This document shows positions 7,323 through 16,900 of a DNA stretch of 47,975 bases, one piece after another (position 1 is the stretch's first letter; each line of letters opens with the position of its first letter). Where the stretch lies: contig JANOIR010000584.1 of the NCBI GenBank assembly GCA_031407765.1, forward strand, positions 1 to 47,975. Direction: 5' to 3'. Below the pieces are notes generated by a model. It was not told the origin of the DNA, did not search any database, and saw only the letters and a program-made list of their open reading frames with translations. This stretch comes from JBDSLU01 sp031407765 (GTDB lineage: Bacteria > Acidobacteriota > Vicinamibacteria > Vicinamibacterales > Vicinamibacteraceae). The translations under genes were made by a program, and so were the position numbers.

Positions 7323-9347
7323 ATGCCTGCTTTGCTGTTACGCCTGTTTACCGCCGGTGTGTTCGTGTCGGTGCTGTCGATCGACGTCTCGCGCCCGGCG
7401 GCCCAGGCGTTGGGGGCGTCGTGGACGCCCGAGCTGATGATGACCGTGAAGCGGCTGCCCGCCGTGATGCCGTCACCTGACGGGACACAGGTCGCGTTCG
7501 TGGTCGGCGATGCCGTCACCGAAGGCGAGCGCAGCGAGTGGGTCAACCAGGTTCACGTCGCCGCGGCCGATGGCTCGGCCAGCCGACAGCTCACGCGCGG
7601 CGAGAAGTCGTCGAGCGAGCCGCGCTGGTCGCCGGACGGTAAGTCGGTAGCGTTCCTGTCGTCTCGGAGCGGCAAGGCCAACATCTGGCGCATCGACGTG
7701 TCGGGCGGCGAAGCCGAGATGATCACCGACGAGAAGGGCGGCGTCTCCGTTTTCGAATGGTCGCCGGACGGGGCGTCGTTCGCCTTCGTGATGCGCGACG
7801 CCAAGACCGACGCCGAAGAGAAAGCCGACAAGGAGAAGCGCGACTGGCGCACGCTCGACGAGCAGGTGAAGATGAACCGCCTCTACGTCGTGCCTATTGA
7901 GAAAGGCGCCGACGGCAAGCGCACGGCGCGGCTCCTCACCAAGGAGGCGCGATCGGTGAACGACTTCTCGTGGTCGCCGGACGGCAAGACGATCGTCTTC
8001 GACCATCAGAAGACACCGGTGGCCGACGACTGGCCATCCGGCGACGTCGCGACGGTGAACGTAGCCGACGGCACGGTGACGCCGCTGGCGGCCAGCTCAC
8101 GGGCGGAGGATCAGGCGGTCTACTCGCCGGACGGCCGCTTCATCGCGTTCACGCTCAGCGACGATCCGCCGTCGTGGGCCCAGGAGCGACGGGTGCAGAT
8201 CGTGCCGGCCGCCGGCGGCACGCCCCGCCTGCTGGCCGACACGCCCGACGCTCAGCCGACCATCGTCGGATGGTCGAACGACGGCCGCCAGTTGATCGTC
8301 ACCGAGGCCCAGGGGCTGCGCGGGCGCGTCATGGCGCTGCCCGTCGATGGCGCACCGGGCATCGTGCTCGCCGGAGACCTCTCGGTGAGCGCGCCCGCGC
8401 TCAACCGCACGGGCACGGCGCTGGGGTTCGCGGTACAGGATTTCGACAGCGCGCCGGAGCCGTTCGTGCTGCGCCTCGGCGCCGCGGCCGCGCCGCAGAA
8501 GGTCGCCACCGTGCAGCCGTCGTTCACCGCGCCGCTCGGCCGCAGCGAGGCGCTGACCTGGACATCGCCGGACGGGCGTGCCGTCGAAGGCATCCTCACG
8601 TATCCCGTCGACTATCGCGCCGGCACCAAGGTGCCGTTACTGCTCGTGATTCACGGCGGCCCGGCCGGCGTGTTCGGGAGAACCTTCGTCGCCACGCCGA
8701 GTCCCTATCCCATCGCGGCGTTCGCGGCCCGCGGTTACGCCGTGTTGCGCGCCAACCCGCGCGGCAGCAGCGGCTACGGGAAGGCGTTCCGGTTCGCCAA
8801 CCGATCCGACTGGGGCGGCGGCGACTACCGCGACCTGATGAGCGGCGTCGATCGCGTGATCGAGATGGGTGTCGCCGACCCTGCCCGGATGGGCGTGATG
8901 GGCTGGAGCTACGGCGGGTTCATGACGTCGTGGGTCGTGACGCAGACGAAACGCTTCAAGGCCGCGTCGGCGGGCGCTCCCGTGACCAATCTCATGAGCT
9001 TCACCGGCGTGGCTGACATCCCGGGCTTCGTGCCCGACTACTTCGGCGGGGAATACTGGGACCGGTTCGATGCCTGGCGGACGCACTCGGCGATGTTCAA
9101 CGTCAAGGGCGTGACGACGCCGACGCTGATCCAGCACGGCGACGCGGACGTGCGCGTGCCGATCTCGCAGGGCTACGAGTTCTACAACGCGCTCAAGCGT
9201 CAGGGCGTGACAACTCGGATGACAGTGTATCCGCGACAGCCGCACGGCTTCACCGAGCCGAAGATGACGCTCGACGCGGCGCGGGCAAACCTCGAGTGGT
9301 TCGATCGCTTCGTGATGGCGCGCGCGCCGTCGACGAATAGTCCGTAG
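7323..9347 (+). CDS. Exported S9-family (acylaminoacyl-peptidase-like) serine peptidase
   Basis: 674 residues. A hydrophobic signal-like segment occupies about residues 1-28. An N-terminal beta-propeller follows with repeated WSPDG/YSPDG blades (for example RWSPDGKSV, EWSPDGASF, SWSPDGKTI, YSPDGRFI). The C-terminal alpha/beta-hydrolase has the triad Ser529 in GWSYGGF, Asp609 in HGDADVRV and His641 in PHGF. The HGGP segment near residue 445 forms the oxyanion region. Such enzymes trim short peptides that the propeller admits. GGAGGA sits 4 bases before ATG 7323, and a TATACT box is at 7268-7273 with an imperfect TTGAGC upstream. It appears monocistronic. Confidence 0.93.
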   Translation: MPALLLRLFTAGVFVSVLSIDVSRPAAQALGASWTPELMMTVKRLPAVMPSPDGTQVAFVVGDAVTEGERSEWVNQVHVAAADGSASRQLTRGEKSSSEPRWSPDGKSVAFLSSRSGKANIWRIDVSGGEAEMITDEKGGVSVFEWSPDGASFAFVMRDAKTDAEEKADKEKRDWRTLDEQVKMNRLYVVPIEKGADGKRTARLLTKEARSVNDFSWSPDGKTIVFDHQKTPVADDWPSGDVATVNVADGTVTPLAASSRAEDQAVYSPDGRFIAFTLSDDPPSWAQERRVQIVPAAGGTPRLLADTPDAQPTIVGWSNDGRQLIVTEAQGLRGRVMALPVDGAPGIVLAGDLSVSAPALNRTGTALGFAVQDFDSAPEPFVLRLGAAAAPQKVATVQPSFTAPLGRSEALTWTSPDGRAVEGILTYPVDYRAGTKVPLLLVIHGGPAGVFGRTFVATPSPYPIAAFAARGYAVLRANPRGSSGYGKAFRFANRSDWGGGDYRDLMSGVDRVIEMGVADPARMGVMGWSYGGFMTSWVVTQTKRFKAASAGAPVTNLMSFTGVADIPGFVPDYFGGEYWDRFDAWRTHSAMFNVKGVTTPTLIQHGDADVRVPISQGYEFYNALKRQGVTTRMTVYPRQPHGFTEPKMTLDAARANLEWFDRFVMARAPSTNSP

Positions 9348-9463
9348 AGGAGCCGCTCGTCTGCCGTCAGCTCCGCGCCGGATATACGACGTCGGCGCGT
9401 GCGAGCACCGCCCGTAGCGATTGCCGCTCCAGTCGTCCTGGGTCCTCGCGGATCCCAAGATTG

Positions 9464-9486
9464 TCGGCGCGGTGGAACCGCGCCGA
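9464..9486. terminator. Perfect 10-bp hairpin with GGA loop after the S9 peptidase gene
   Basis: TCGGCGCGGT (9464-9473), loop GGA, ACCGCGCCGA (9477-9486). It lies in the spacer between the S9 peptidase stop and the next gene; an earlier weaker stem (CGCGCCG/CGGCGCG, 9374-9399) is also present. No T-tract follows. Confidence 0.5.
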
Positions 9487-9513
9487 TAACCTGGTGTGCG
9501 AGATCTCCGAGGT

Positions 9514-10320
9514 ATGCCGCCCCTGTCGTCCGGGCTCGTGGCAATCCTGTGCACCGTCGTAGCGCCGATGCCGGTCGCGGCCGAGCCACCGCCGGACGTC
9601 GCCGCGCTGGTCGCTTGCATGGCAAGCGACGACTACGCGGCGTCGAGCGCCTGCACGGACGAACTGAGCGCACTCGCCAAGCGTGACCCGAGCGTCGGCG
9701 CAGACGTCCGCGCGCATCGCGCGTTCGCGGCTCGCCTGTATCGGGAGATCGCGGATTTCCGGGAGTGGGAGCGCTCGGTTGCGGCTCTGAGCGAGGAAGA
9801 ACTCGATCGCGAGTCGCCGGAATACGAGGATGGTACCTCCGCGATGCTGCTCGCGGACACCATCCGCTTCCAACTACTGCCTCATGCCGATCGCGACTCG
9901 GATCGCGTGCTGTTCGACGCCCTGCTGGCGGCGACGGTCATGAACGGCGACATGGAGCGAGGCATCGCGCGCTACGGCCAGCGAGCCGTGCCCGCGACGC
10001 TGGACTTCGCGCGGAGCGACCAGCCCGACCGTCGACGAACCGCCTACAACGTGCTCGGTTGGATGCTCGAGGTGCGCGCGGGCGACATGCTGGCCTCGCC
10101 CCTGGACTCCAGCGACCGCGATGCCGCCGCTCGCGCCATCACGGCGGGCGTACAGGAAGGCGCGCCTTCGGTCCGACTGGCAGCGATCCGCGCGGCGCAA
10201 CGCGGTGGTGTTCGCGGCGCCTTTCCCTTCCTTCGCGTCCTGGCCGTCACGCTGCCCGATGACGAACCGTACCGGCTGCGGCAAGCCGCCGCGGCTGCGG
10301 TCTCCAGTCTGACCCACTGA
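9514..10320 (+). CDS. Exported hypothetical protein, HEAT-like helical C-terminus
   Basis: 268 residues from ATG 9514; a GTG at 9496 is an alternative. A signal peptide is evident (SSGLVAILCTVVAPMPVAA, then EPPPD). The mature part is helical and acidic. It contains two cysteines near the N-terminus (VACMAS and SACTDE) that could form a disulfide. Its C-terminal region (GAPSVRLAAIRAAQRGGVRGA, then a similar block) resembles HEAT-type repeats. No catalytic motif is visible and I do not recognise the family. It follows the S9 peptidase gene on the same strand after a strong hairpin, so it is probably transcribed separately. Location is inferred to be periplasmic. Confidence 0.65.
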   Translation: MPPLSSGLVAILCTVVAPMPVAAEPPPDVAALVACMASDDYAASSACTDELSALAKRDPSVGADVRAHRAFAARLYREIADFREWERSVAALSEEELDRESPEYEDGTSAMLLADTIRFQLLPHADRDSDRVLFDALLAATVMNGDMERGIARYGQRAVPATLDFARSDQPDRRRTAYNVLGWMLEVRAGDMLASPLDSSDRDAAARAITAGVQEGAPSVRLAAIRAAQRGGVRGAFPFLRVLAVTLPDDEPYRLRQAAAAAVSSLTH

Positions 10321-10349
10321 GCCCTTTCGGCGCCGGCGACCGCGCGCCT

Positions 10350-12815
10350 TCAATCCGACGCGAGCGCGCGCACCGGCTCGATGCGGGCCGCGCGCAGCGC
10401 CGGCACGACAGACGCCAGCAGCGCGACGACGCCGAGGATCGCGGCGACCACGGCGAACGTCACCGGATCGGTGACGCGCACCTCGAACAGCACCGCTTCG
10501 AGGAAGCGCGCGGCGAGCAGCGCGCCGACGAGGCCGGCGGCGATGCCGGCGCCGGCGATCGCCAGGCCGTGGCCGACGACCAGTCGCAGCACGTCGCCCG
10601 CCGTCGCCCCGAGCGCCATGCGGATCGCCAGCTCGCGAGTCCCCTGCGAGACCAGATAGGCCAGGACTCCATAGGTGCCGATCGTGGCGAGGCCGAGCGC
10701 GAGCCCGGCGAAGAGCGCCAGCAGTACCATCAGGAACCGACGTCGCGCCAGCGACTCGCCGACACGCGCCTCCATCGTCCGGAGGCGATACATCGGCAGA
10801 TCCGGATCCACCTGGCGCAGGGCTGCGCGCACCGCGGCGGTGAGCGCCGTCGGATCGCCCGTGCTTCGGATCACGACGCTCATCGCCCGGGTCGGGAACT
10901 GGGCGTGCGGGAAGTACATCGCGATGCGTGAGTCGCCGTCGAGCGTGTACTGCTTGACGCGTCCGACGACGCCGACCACCGTGAGCCAGGGCGCGTCGGG
11001 ATCGTCTCCGAATCCCATCTGCAGTCGCCGGCCGATCGCGGATCGCCCGGGCCAGAGCTGCGCCGCCATGTGGGTGTCGACGAGCGTGACGAGCGGCCCC
11101 GGGCGGCGATCGGCGTCGGTGAAGCGGCGGCCTTCCACCAGCGGGATCGCCATCGCCTGGAAGTAGTCGCCGTCGACGAAGCGCATGTCGGCGTTGAGGA
11201 AGGCCTCGCCGGGTGCGCGGGTGCGCCCCTCGACCGTGATCGGTCCCCACGCAAACATCTGGCTGAGCGGCAGCGCCGAGATGGCGCCGGCCGCGGTGAC
11301 GCCCGGCAGCGCCGTCACGCGCCGCCACAGATCGCGGTAGGCGAGGTGCCCGGCGTCGGCCTTGGCATAGCGCCGGCCCTGCATCGTCAGCTCGAAGGTC
11401 AGGGTGCCGGCAGGATCGAACCCGGGCGGCACCGCCGCCAGCCGCGCCACGCTGCGCACGACGAGCGCCGCGCCGACGACCAGGATCACCGCGAGCGCGG
11501 TCTCGGCAACCACCAGGAGTCGCCGCAGCCCGTGGCCGCGCCGCCACAGCGAGCCCGTGCCGCTGGCGCCGCGCCCGGCGTCTTTCAGGTGGCGCGTGAG
11601 ATCGAGACGCGAAAGGCGCCACGCGGGCGCCAAACCGAACAGCAGGCCTGAGGCGATCGCGACGGCGGCCGTGAAGGCGAGCACCCGCGCGTCGAGGCCG
11701 ATCGTGTCGATTCGCGGGACACTGCCGCGGCCGAGCGCGTGGATGCCGCGCACGCCGACGGCGGCGACGATCACGCCAGCGAGACCGCCGGCGCCGGCCA
11801 GCAGCAGCGACTCGGTCAGCAGCTGCCGCACCAGCTGTCCGCGGCTCGCGCCGATCGCGGCCCGCACGGCCATCTCGCGGCGGCGATCGAGGGCGCGGCC
11901 GAGGAGGAGGTGGGCGACGTTGGCGCAGGCGACGAGCAGGACCAGGCCGACCGCGCCCATCAGGATCCAGAGCGGCTGGCGGACCTCCCCGACGACCTGG
12001 GCCTGGAGCGACACGACGCCGAAGGTGAGGCGCCCGTTGGCGGGATAGACGGCCGGGTGGGCCTGGCGCAGCCGCGCGGTCAGCGCGTCCATTCGCGCCT
12101 GGGCCACCGCCGCCCCCGTGCCCGGCCGCAGGCGCGCCAGGACGTTGTAGTCCTCGCGCGTCCGAATCGACGCGGCGTCGGGGCCGAGCGGTAACGGCAG
12201 CAGCAGCTCGGCCTGTTCGGCGCCGCCGAGCGTCGGCAGCACGTCGCGGGGCAGGGTGAAGTCGGCCGGCAGCACGCCGACGATGCGGTGCGAGACGCCG
12301 TTGACGATGAGCGATCGGCCGACGACGCGCGGATCGCCGCCGTAGCGCCGCTGCCAGGTGCCGTGACCGAGCAGCGCCGTGCCGGCGGCGCCGGCGCGAT
12401 CCTCCTCCGGGGTGAACAGCCGCCCGTGCAGCGGGCGGACGCCGAGCATCGGCAGCAGGTTCGAGGACACCCGGATCGTGCCGACGCGCTCCGGCTCACC
12501 GCTGCCGGTCAGGTTGTCGTTGCCGCCGATGGCCAGTGCGACGTCGGCGAAGGTGTCGCTGGCGCGGATGTCGAAGTACTGCGCGGTCGAGAACCAGTCC
12601 TCGACGATGCCGAGGCCGGGCGAGCGATTCCACAGGATGACCAGCCGCTCCGGATCGGCATACGGCAGGGGGCGCAGCAGCAGCGGGCTGGCAACGCTGA
12701 AGATGGCGGTGGTGGCGCCGATGCCCAAGGCCAGCGACAGGATCGCCGCCAGCGTCACGCCGGGCATCGCGCACAGCGCACGCCACGCCTGGCGCAGATC
12801 GTGCGGAATGGCCAT
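10350..12815 (-). CDS. ADOP-family ABC transporter permease (FtsX/MacB-like)
   Basis: 821 residues with the duplicated architecture of the acidobacterial duplicated orphan permease family. The first membrane helix (about 20-40, LAAILSLALGIGATTAIFSV) is followed by a MacB-type periplasmic core, a three-helix FtsX domain near 280-400, a second hydrophobic anchor and periplasmic core, and a final FtsX domain near 690-815 ending in VPALRAARIEPVRAL. These proteins occur in many copies in Acidobacteria without a dedicated ATPase; none is adjacent here. Substrate unknown, with lipoprotein or mechanotransmission roles known for MacB relatives. A TAGAAT box at 12821-12826 is so close to the ATG that a leaderless message is possible. 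Confidence 0.92.
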   Translation of the reverse strand: MAIPHDLRQAWRALCAMPGVTLAAILSLALGIGATTAIFSVASPLLLRPLPYADPERLVILWNRSPGLGIVEDWFSTAQYFDIRASDTFADVALAIGGNDNLTGSGEPERVGTIRVSSNLLPMLGVRPLHGRLFTPEEDRAGAAGTALLGHGTWQRRYGGDPRVVGRSLIVNGVSHRIVGVLPADFTLPRDVLPTLGGAEQAELLLPLPLGPDAASIRTREDYNVLARLRPGTGAAVAQARMDALTARLRQAHPAVYPANGRLTFGVVSLQAQVVGEVRQPLWILMGAVGLVLLVACANVAHLLLGRALDRRREMAVRAAIGASRGQLVRQLLTESLLLAGAGGLAGVIVAAVGVRGIHALGRGSVPRIDTIGLDARVLAFTAAVAIASGLLFGLAPAWRLSRLDLTRHLKDAGRGASGTGSLWRRGHGLRRLLVVAETALAVILVVGAALVVRSVARLAAVPPGFDPAGTLTFELTMQGRRYAKADAGHLAYRDLWRRVTALPGVTAAGAISALPLSQMFAWGPITVEGRTRAPGEAFLNADMRFVDGDYFQAMAIPLVEGRRFTDADRRPGPLVTLVDTHMAAQLWPGRSAIGRRLQMGFGDDPDAPWLTVVGVVGRVKQYTLDGDSRIAMYFPHAQFPTRAMSVVIRSTGDPTALTAAVRAALRQVDPDLPMYRLRTMEARVGESLARRRFLMVLLALFAGLALGLATIGTYGVLAYLVSQGTRELAIRMALGATAGDVLRLVVGHGLAIAGAGIAAGLVGALLAARFLEAVLFEVRVTDPVTFAVVAAILGVVALLASVVPALRAARIEPVRALASD

Positions 12816-12833
12816 GCCGGATTCTACCTATTT

Positions 12834-12859
12834 GCGGTCGCGCTCTCACGCGCGACCGC
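12834..12859. promoter_or_regulatory. 9-bp inverted repeat between divergent genes
   Basis: GCGGTCGCG (12834-12842) and CGCGACCGC (12851-12859) flank an 8-base spacer just upstream of the ADOP permease and ahead of the divergent VWA gene. The intergenic position fits an operator better than a terminator. Confidence 0.35.
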
Positions 12860-12964
12860 GCGGCGCCGGCAAGCCGTCGGTAGCTGCGCGCTCCGTGGGG
12901 TAGCATGGTGCGGGCTGGTCCCGCTGCGTTGCTTGCACGGCGCACGCCCATGAAGGAGATCCGG

Positions 12965-13909
12965 ATGCGCCGAGTGCTGTCCGTCGCCATCCTGGGGGCT
13001 GTCGCGACCGCCGTCGTCATCGTGCATGCCCGCGACGCTCAGTCGCCAGTACTGGCGCCCCGGGCCTCACCGGCGTTCCGCAGCGGCGTCGATCTGATTT
13101 CCCTCAACGTGACGGTCACCGACAGCACGCGCCGATTCGTGACCAACCTGGACCAGAAGGACTTCGTTGTCCTGGAGGATGGATACCCGCAGGCCGTCAC
13201 GTTCTTCGCCCAGACCGGGTTGCCGCTGAACGTGGCCATCGTCATCGACACGAGCGCGAGCATGGAAGGCGCGCTCACGTCGGCCCAGGAGGCTGCTGCC
13301 GGCTTCGTGCGGCGGCTGGGCCCTGAGGATCGCGCCGCCGTTATCGATTTCGATAGCCGAGTCCGCGTCCTTCAGTCGTTCACCGCGGACCAGGTGGCAC
13401 TGGAGCGCGCCATTCGCTCGACGGTCGCCGACGGCTCGACCGCGCTCTACAACGCGGTGTACATATCTCTCAAGGAGCTCGACAAGTTGGCCTACGCTGT
13501 GGCCGACACGCCACGCCGGCAGGCCATCGTCCTGCTCTCCGATGGCGACGATACGTCGAGCCTCATGTCGTTCGAGGACGTCCTCGACCTCGCCAATCGC
13601 TCGAGCACGGCGATCTACTCGGTCGGCTTGGGTGCGCGCGATGCGAGCGGGCACCTCGCCAAGCACGACGCGGAGTTCGCCCTGCGCCGGCTGGCCAACC
13701 AGAGTGGCGGCCGGGTGTTTTTCCCGACGGAGATGCGGCAGCTTCCCGGCATCTACAGTGAGATTCGGGATGATCTGGCGAGCCAGTACGCCCTGGCCTA
13801 TGCCTCGAGCAACAGCCGGCGCGATGGTTCGTGGCGGCGGGTGACGGTTCGGATGGAACAGCGGAACCTGGCGGCGCGCGCCAAGCCGGGCTACTTCGCC
13901 TCGCGATAG
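12965..13909 (+). CDS. Exported VWA-domain protein (acidobacterial VWFA-related type)
   Basis: 314 residues from ATG 12965, chosen because AAGGAG lies 6 bases upstream; ATG 12950 and an earlier GTG are less likely. A signal-like hydrophobic N-terminus is followed by a beta domain with DFVVLEDGYPQAV, the hallmark segment of this family, then a von Willebrand A domain with an intact MIDAS (DTSAS at 95-99) and the Asp of LLSDGDDT. It ends in RAKPGYF, also typical. VWA domains bind partners through a metal ion; the role of this secreted family is not established. The next gene begins 19 bases downstream on the same strand, so the two are probably co-transcribed. Confidence 0.9.
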   Translation: MRRVLSVAILGAVATAVVIVHARDAQSPVLAPRASPAFRSGVDLISLNVTVTDSTRRFVTNLDQKDFVVLEDGYPQAVTFFAQTGLPLNVAIVIDTSASMEGALTSAQEAAAGFVRRLGPEDRAAVIDFDSRVRVLQSFTADQVALERAIRSTVADGSTALYNAVYISLKELDKLAYAVADTPRRQAIVLLSDGDDTSSLMSFEDVLDLANRSSTAIYSVGLGARDASGHLAKHDAEFALRRLANQSGGRVFFPTEMRQLPGIYSEIRDDLASQYALAYASSNSRRDGSWRRVTVRMEQRNLAARAKPGYFASR

Positions 13910-13928
13910 CCGATCGCAGGAAGACGCG

Positions 13929-16900
13929 ATGGCGGACGCTCAAGTGACTCGCCGGGCGACCCGCCACGAGCCCGTCGTCCTGCTGACGTCGGCCCTCGCC
14001 GCGTTCCTCTCGGTGTCGCGCGCCTCGGCACTCGCGCTGGCGGAGCTGGGCGTCGGCGTGTTCGTCGTGATGGGGGTCGTGGGCGATCGGGCGGGCGCCT
14101 GGACACTTCCGGCCATCGCCGCCGCGATGCTCCTCGCTGTCTGCGCCCGGCAGCTCGATGTGGCGAGCTGGCGGCTCCTGATTCCCGGCGGCCTCCCCGG
14201 CCGGGTGGATCGCGCCTTCGGGGCGCGCGGCCACCGGATCGGCGCGGCGGCGGTGTTGACGGAGCGGCTCCTTCTCGCCGCGCTCGCGAGCGTCATCGTC
14301 GGTGAGCATCTCGCCTCACGGCTGACCGCTGCGGTCGGACTCGACGTTCTTGGTCACGACGTGACCACGACCGAGCTCGCCGCGATTGTGGGCATCGCGG
14401 CGATCGCCATCCTCTGGCTCCGGATGAGGCTTGGGCATCTGCTGCAGCCGCGGCGCGTCGGCCAGGCGGTCTGGGTGGCCGGGGGCTTCCTCGCCGTCCT
14501 CATCGGGGTCGCCATCTGGTCTCTCTGGGCCGTCGGCAGCGAGCGAGTGATCGGCGCGCTCGCGCTGTCGTGGCCTGCCGGACCTCACCCGGTTGCCGAC
14601 ACCATCGTTGTGGCGTTGCTGGCGCTGGGTCTTGCCCTCCCGGCCGTCGGCGGCGGTGACGCCTTGACGCGGCTGGCGCACGAGTTTCCCCCGCCCCGCC
14701 TCGGCGTGCTCAGGCGCACGGCCCGGATCGTGATGTCGCTGGCTGCCGCGGCGACCTTGGTGCTGACGATCGGTTTCCTCGTCCTGGTCCCGGCCGACGC
14801 CCGGGCGGCATGGACCGAGACGCCACTCGCCGGCCTGGTCCGCCACCTGGCCGCCCCGGGTTGGGTCCGCGGTCTGCTGCAGGCCGGGCTGGCCCTCACG
14901 ACGGTCCTGTTCCTCGTCCCGGCGATTCAGGCCGCGATGGTGGATGCCGAACAGTTGCTGCGGCGGCTCGCCGCGGCCGGCGTGCTGCCCGAGGCGCTGG
15001 CGATGCCGCATCGGCGGTTGGGCACGCTGACCAAGAGTCTCGACGTGGTGGCCGCCGCGAGCGTGCTGCTGGTGCTGACGAGCGCGGGGAGAGTCACGTG
15101 GCTGGCTGGTGCCTACGGGATGGCCATCGCCGCCACGTTCGTGCTCCGCGCCCTGGCGGCGGCACGGCTGCAGCGAACGGGAGTGGGAGTCGCCGGCCGT
15201 CCTGCGCCGTCGACGGCAGGTCCCGAGTCGAGCCATGCCGGGACCGCCGGGGCCCTGATCGCCGGGGTCGTGATGGCCATCGCGGCGGCCTACATGCTGG
15301 TCCGGGGCGAAGGCGCCTGGGTCGCCGCCGCCGCGCTCGGCACCGGGATCGCCCTCCTGCTGTCGCGGCGGTCGCGCAGCGCTGACGATGCCACCGCCGG
15401 GGAGGCGGAAGGGATCGACCTGCTCGCGTCCTCGGCGATCGCCGTCGAAGAGGCACACGCCGCGCCCGGCAACATCCTGGTGGCGGTCCGGCATCCGCAT
15501 GCCCTCGAGCACGTGGCGGCCGCGCTGCAGGGCGGCGCCGACCGCGAGGTGGTGGTGATGACGGTGCGCCTGCATGGCGTGGACGCCGATGTCACCGGTC
15601 CCGACGACCCGACCGCGCTACCGGCCGAACGGCACCTGTTCGCCCGCGTGATCACGCTCGTCGAGCGCTACGGGCGGCCCGTCCGCCTCCTGGTGGTTCC
15701 AGCCGCCACCGTCGCCGACGGCCTGGCGACGGCCATCGTGCGCCTGCGCTCGTCGGCGGTCTATGTCGGCGAGTCCGCGACGCTGTCGTCAGGCGATCAG
15801 GCGCGGCTCCTCGGCGAGGCGTGGGAACGCATCTCGAAGCCGGAGCCGCTGGACGTACGTCTCGTCGTCCATCACCGCAGCGGGCGCGCCGATACCTACT
15901 ACCTCGGGGCGCATCTGCCCGCGCTCACCCCCGGGGACCTCGACCTGATCCATCGCGTGTGGCGGGAAGCCACGCAGGCGATCGGGCCGCACGTCCACCA
16001 CCACGACGTCGTCAGGGCAGCGCTCACGCACATGGAAGCACAGCTGAACGGTCCCGATCGGGACGATGCGCTGGCCCGCATCCGCGACACGGCCCGGCCG
16101 GCCGAGGAACTGGCCGCCGTCATCCGGGCGCGCGACTTCACGCGTCTCCGCGACATGGTGCGCAATCGCGCGGCCAGCGACGTGGCGGAAGTGCTCACGG
16201 CGCTTGGTCTCGAGGATCAAGTGGTGGCCTTCCGGGTCCTGCCGCGCAAGGACGCGGCCGCGGTCTTCGAATACCTCTCGCACGAAGCGCAGGAAGCGCT
16301 GCTCAAGGCCATGGCCCAGGAGGACGTCGCGGCGCTCCTGAACGACATGGCGCCCGACGATCGGACGATGTTCCTGGAGGAATTGCCGGCGGCGGCGACC
16401 CGCCAGCTCCTGACGCTGCTGACGCCCGAAGAGCGCGCGGTGGCCGTCAACCTGCTCGGTTATCCCGAGGGATCAATCGGGCGGTTGATGACGCCGAACT
16501 ACGTGGCGGTCCGCGAGCAGTGGACGGTGCAGGACGTGCTCGACTACGTCCGCCGGCATGGCCGGGACAGCGAAACCCTCAACATGCTCTACGTCGTCGA
16601 CGACAACGAGGCCCTGATCGACGACATCCGCATCCGCGAGATCCTGCTGACCGATCCTGACCGCCGGGTCGCCGAGCTGATGGATCGGCGATTCGTGGCG
16701 CTCAAGGCGACCGACGACCAGGCCACCGCCGTCGCCGCCTTCCGCCAGCACGATCGCGTGGCGCTGCCCGTCACCGACACCGCCGGCATGCTGATCGGCA
16801 TCGTCACCATCGACGACGTGCTCGACGTCGCCGAAGCCGCGGCCACGCGTGAGATCCAGCGGATAGGCGGATCGGAGGCCCTGGACGAGCCGTACATGAA

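Noticed and set aside
9348..9673. Leftward frame of 157 codons ending near the S9 peptidase gene.
   Set aside because: Overlaps the signal peptide region of the exported protein gene and a 10-bp hairpin; composition is Arg/Pro-rich without motif.
14316..15575. Leftward 419-codon frame inside the transporter fusion gene.
   Set aside because: Antisense to well-formed membrane helices; translation is rich in Arg, Gly, His and Gln without structure.
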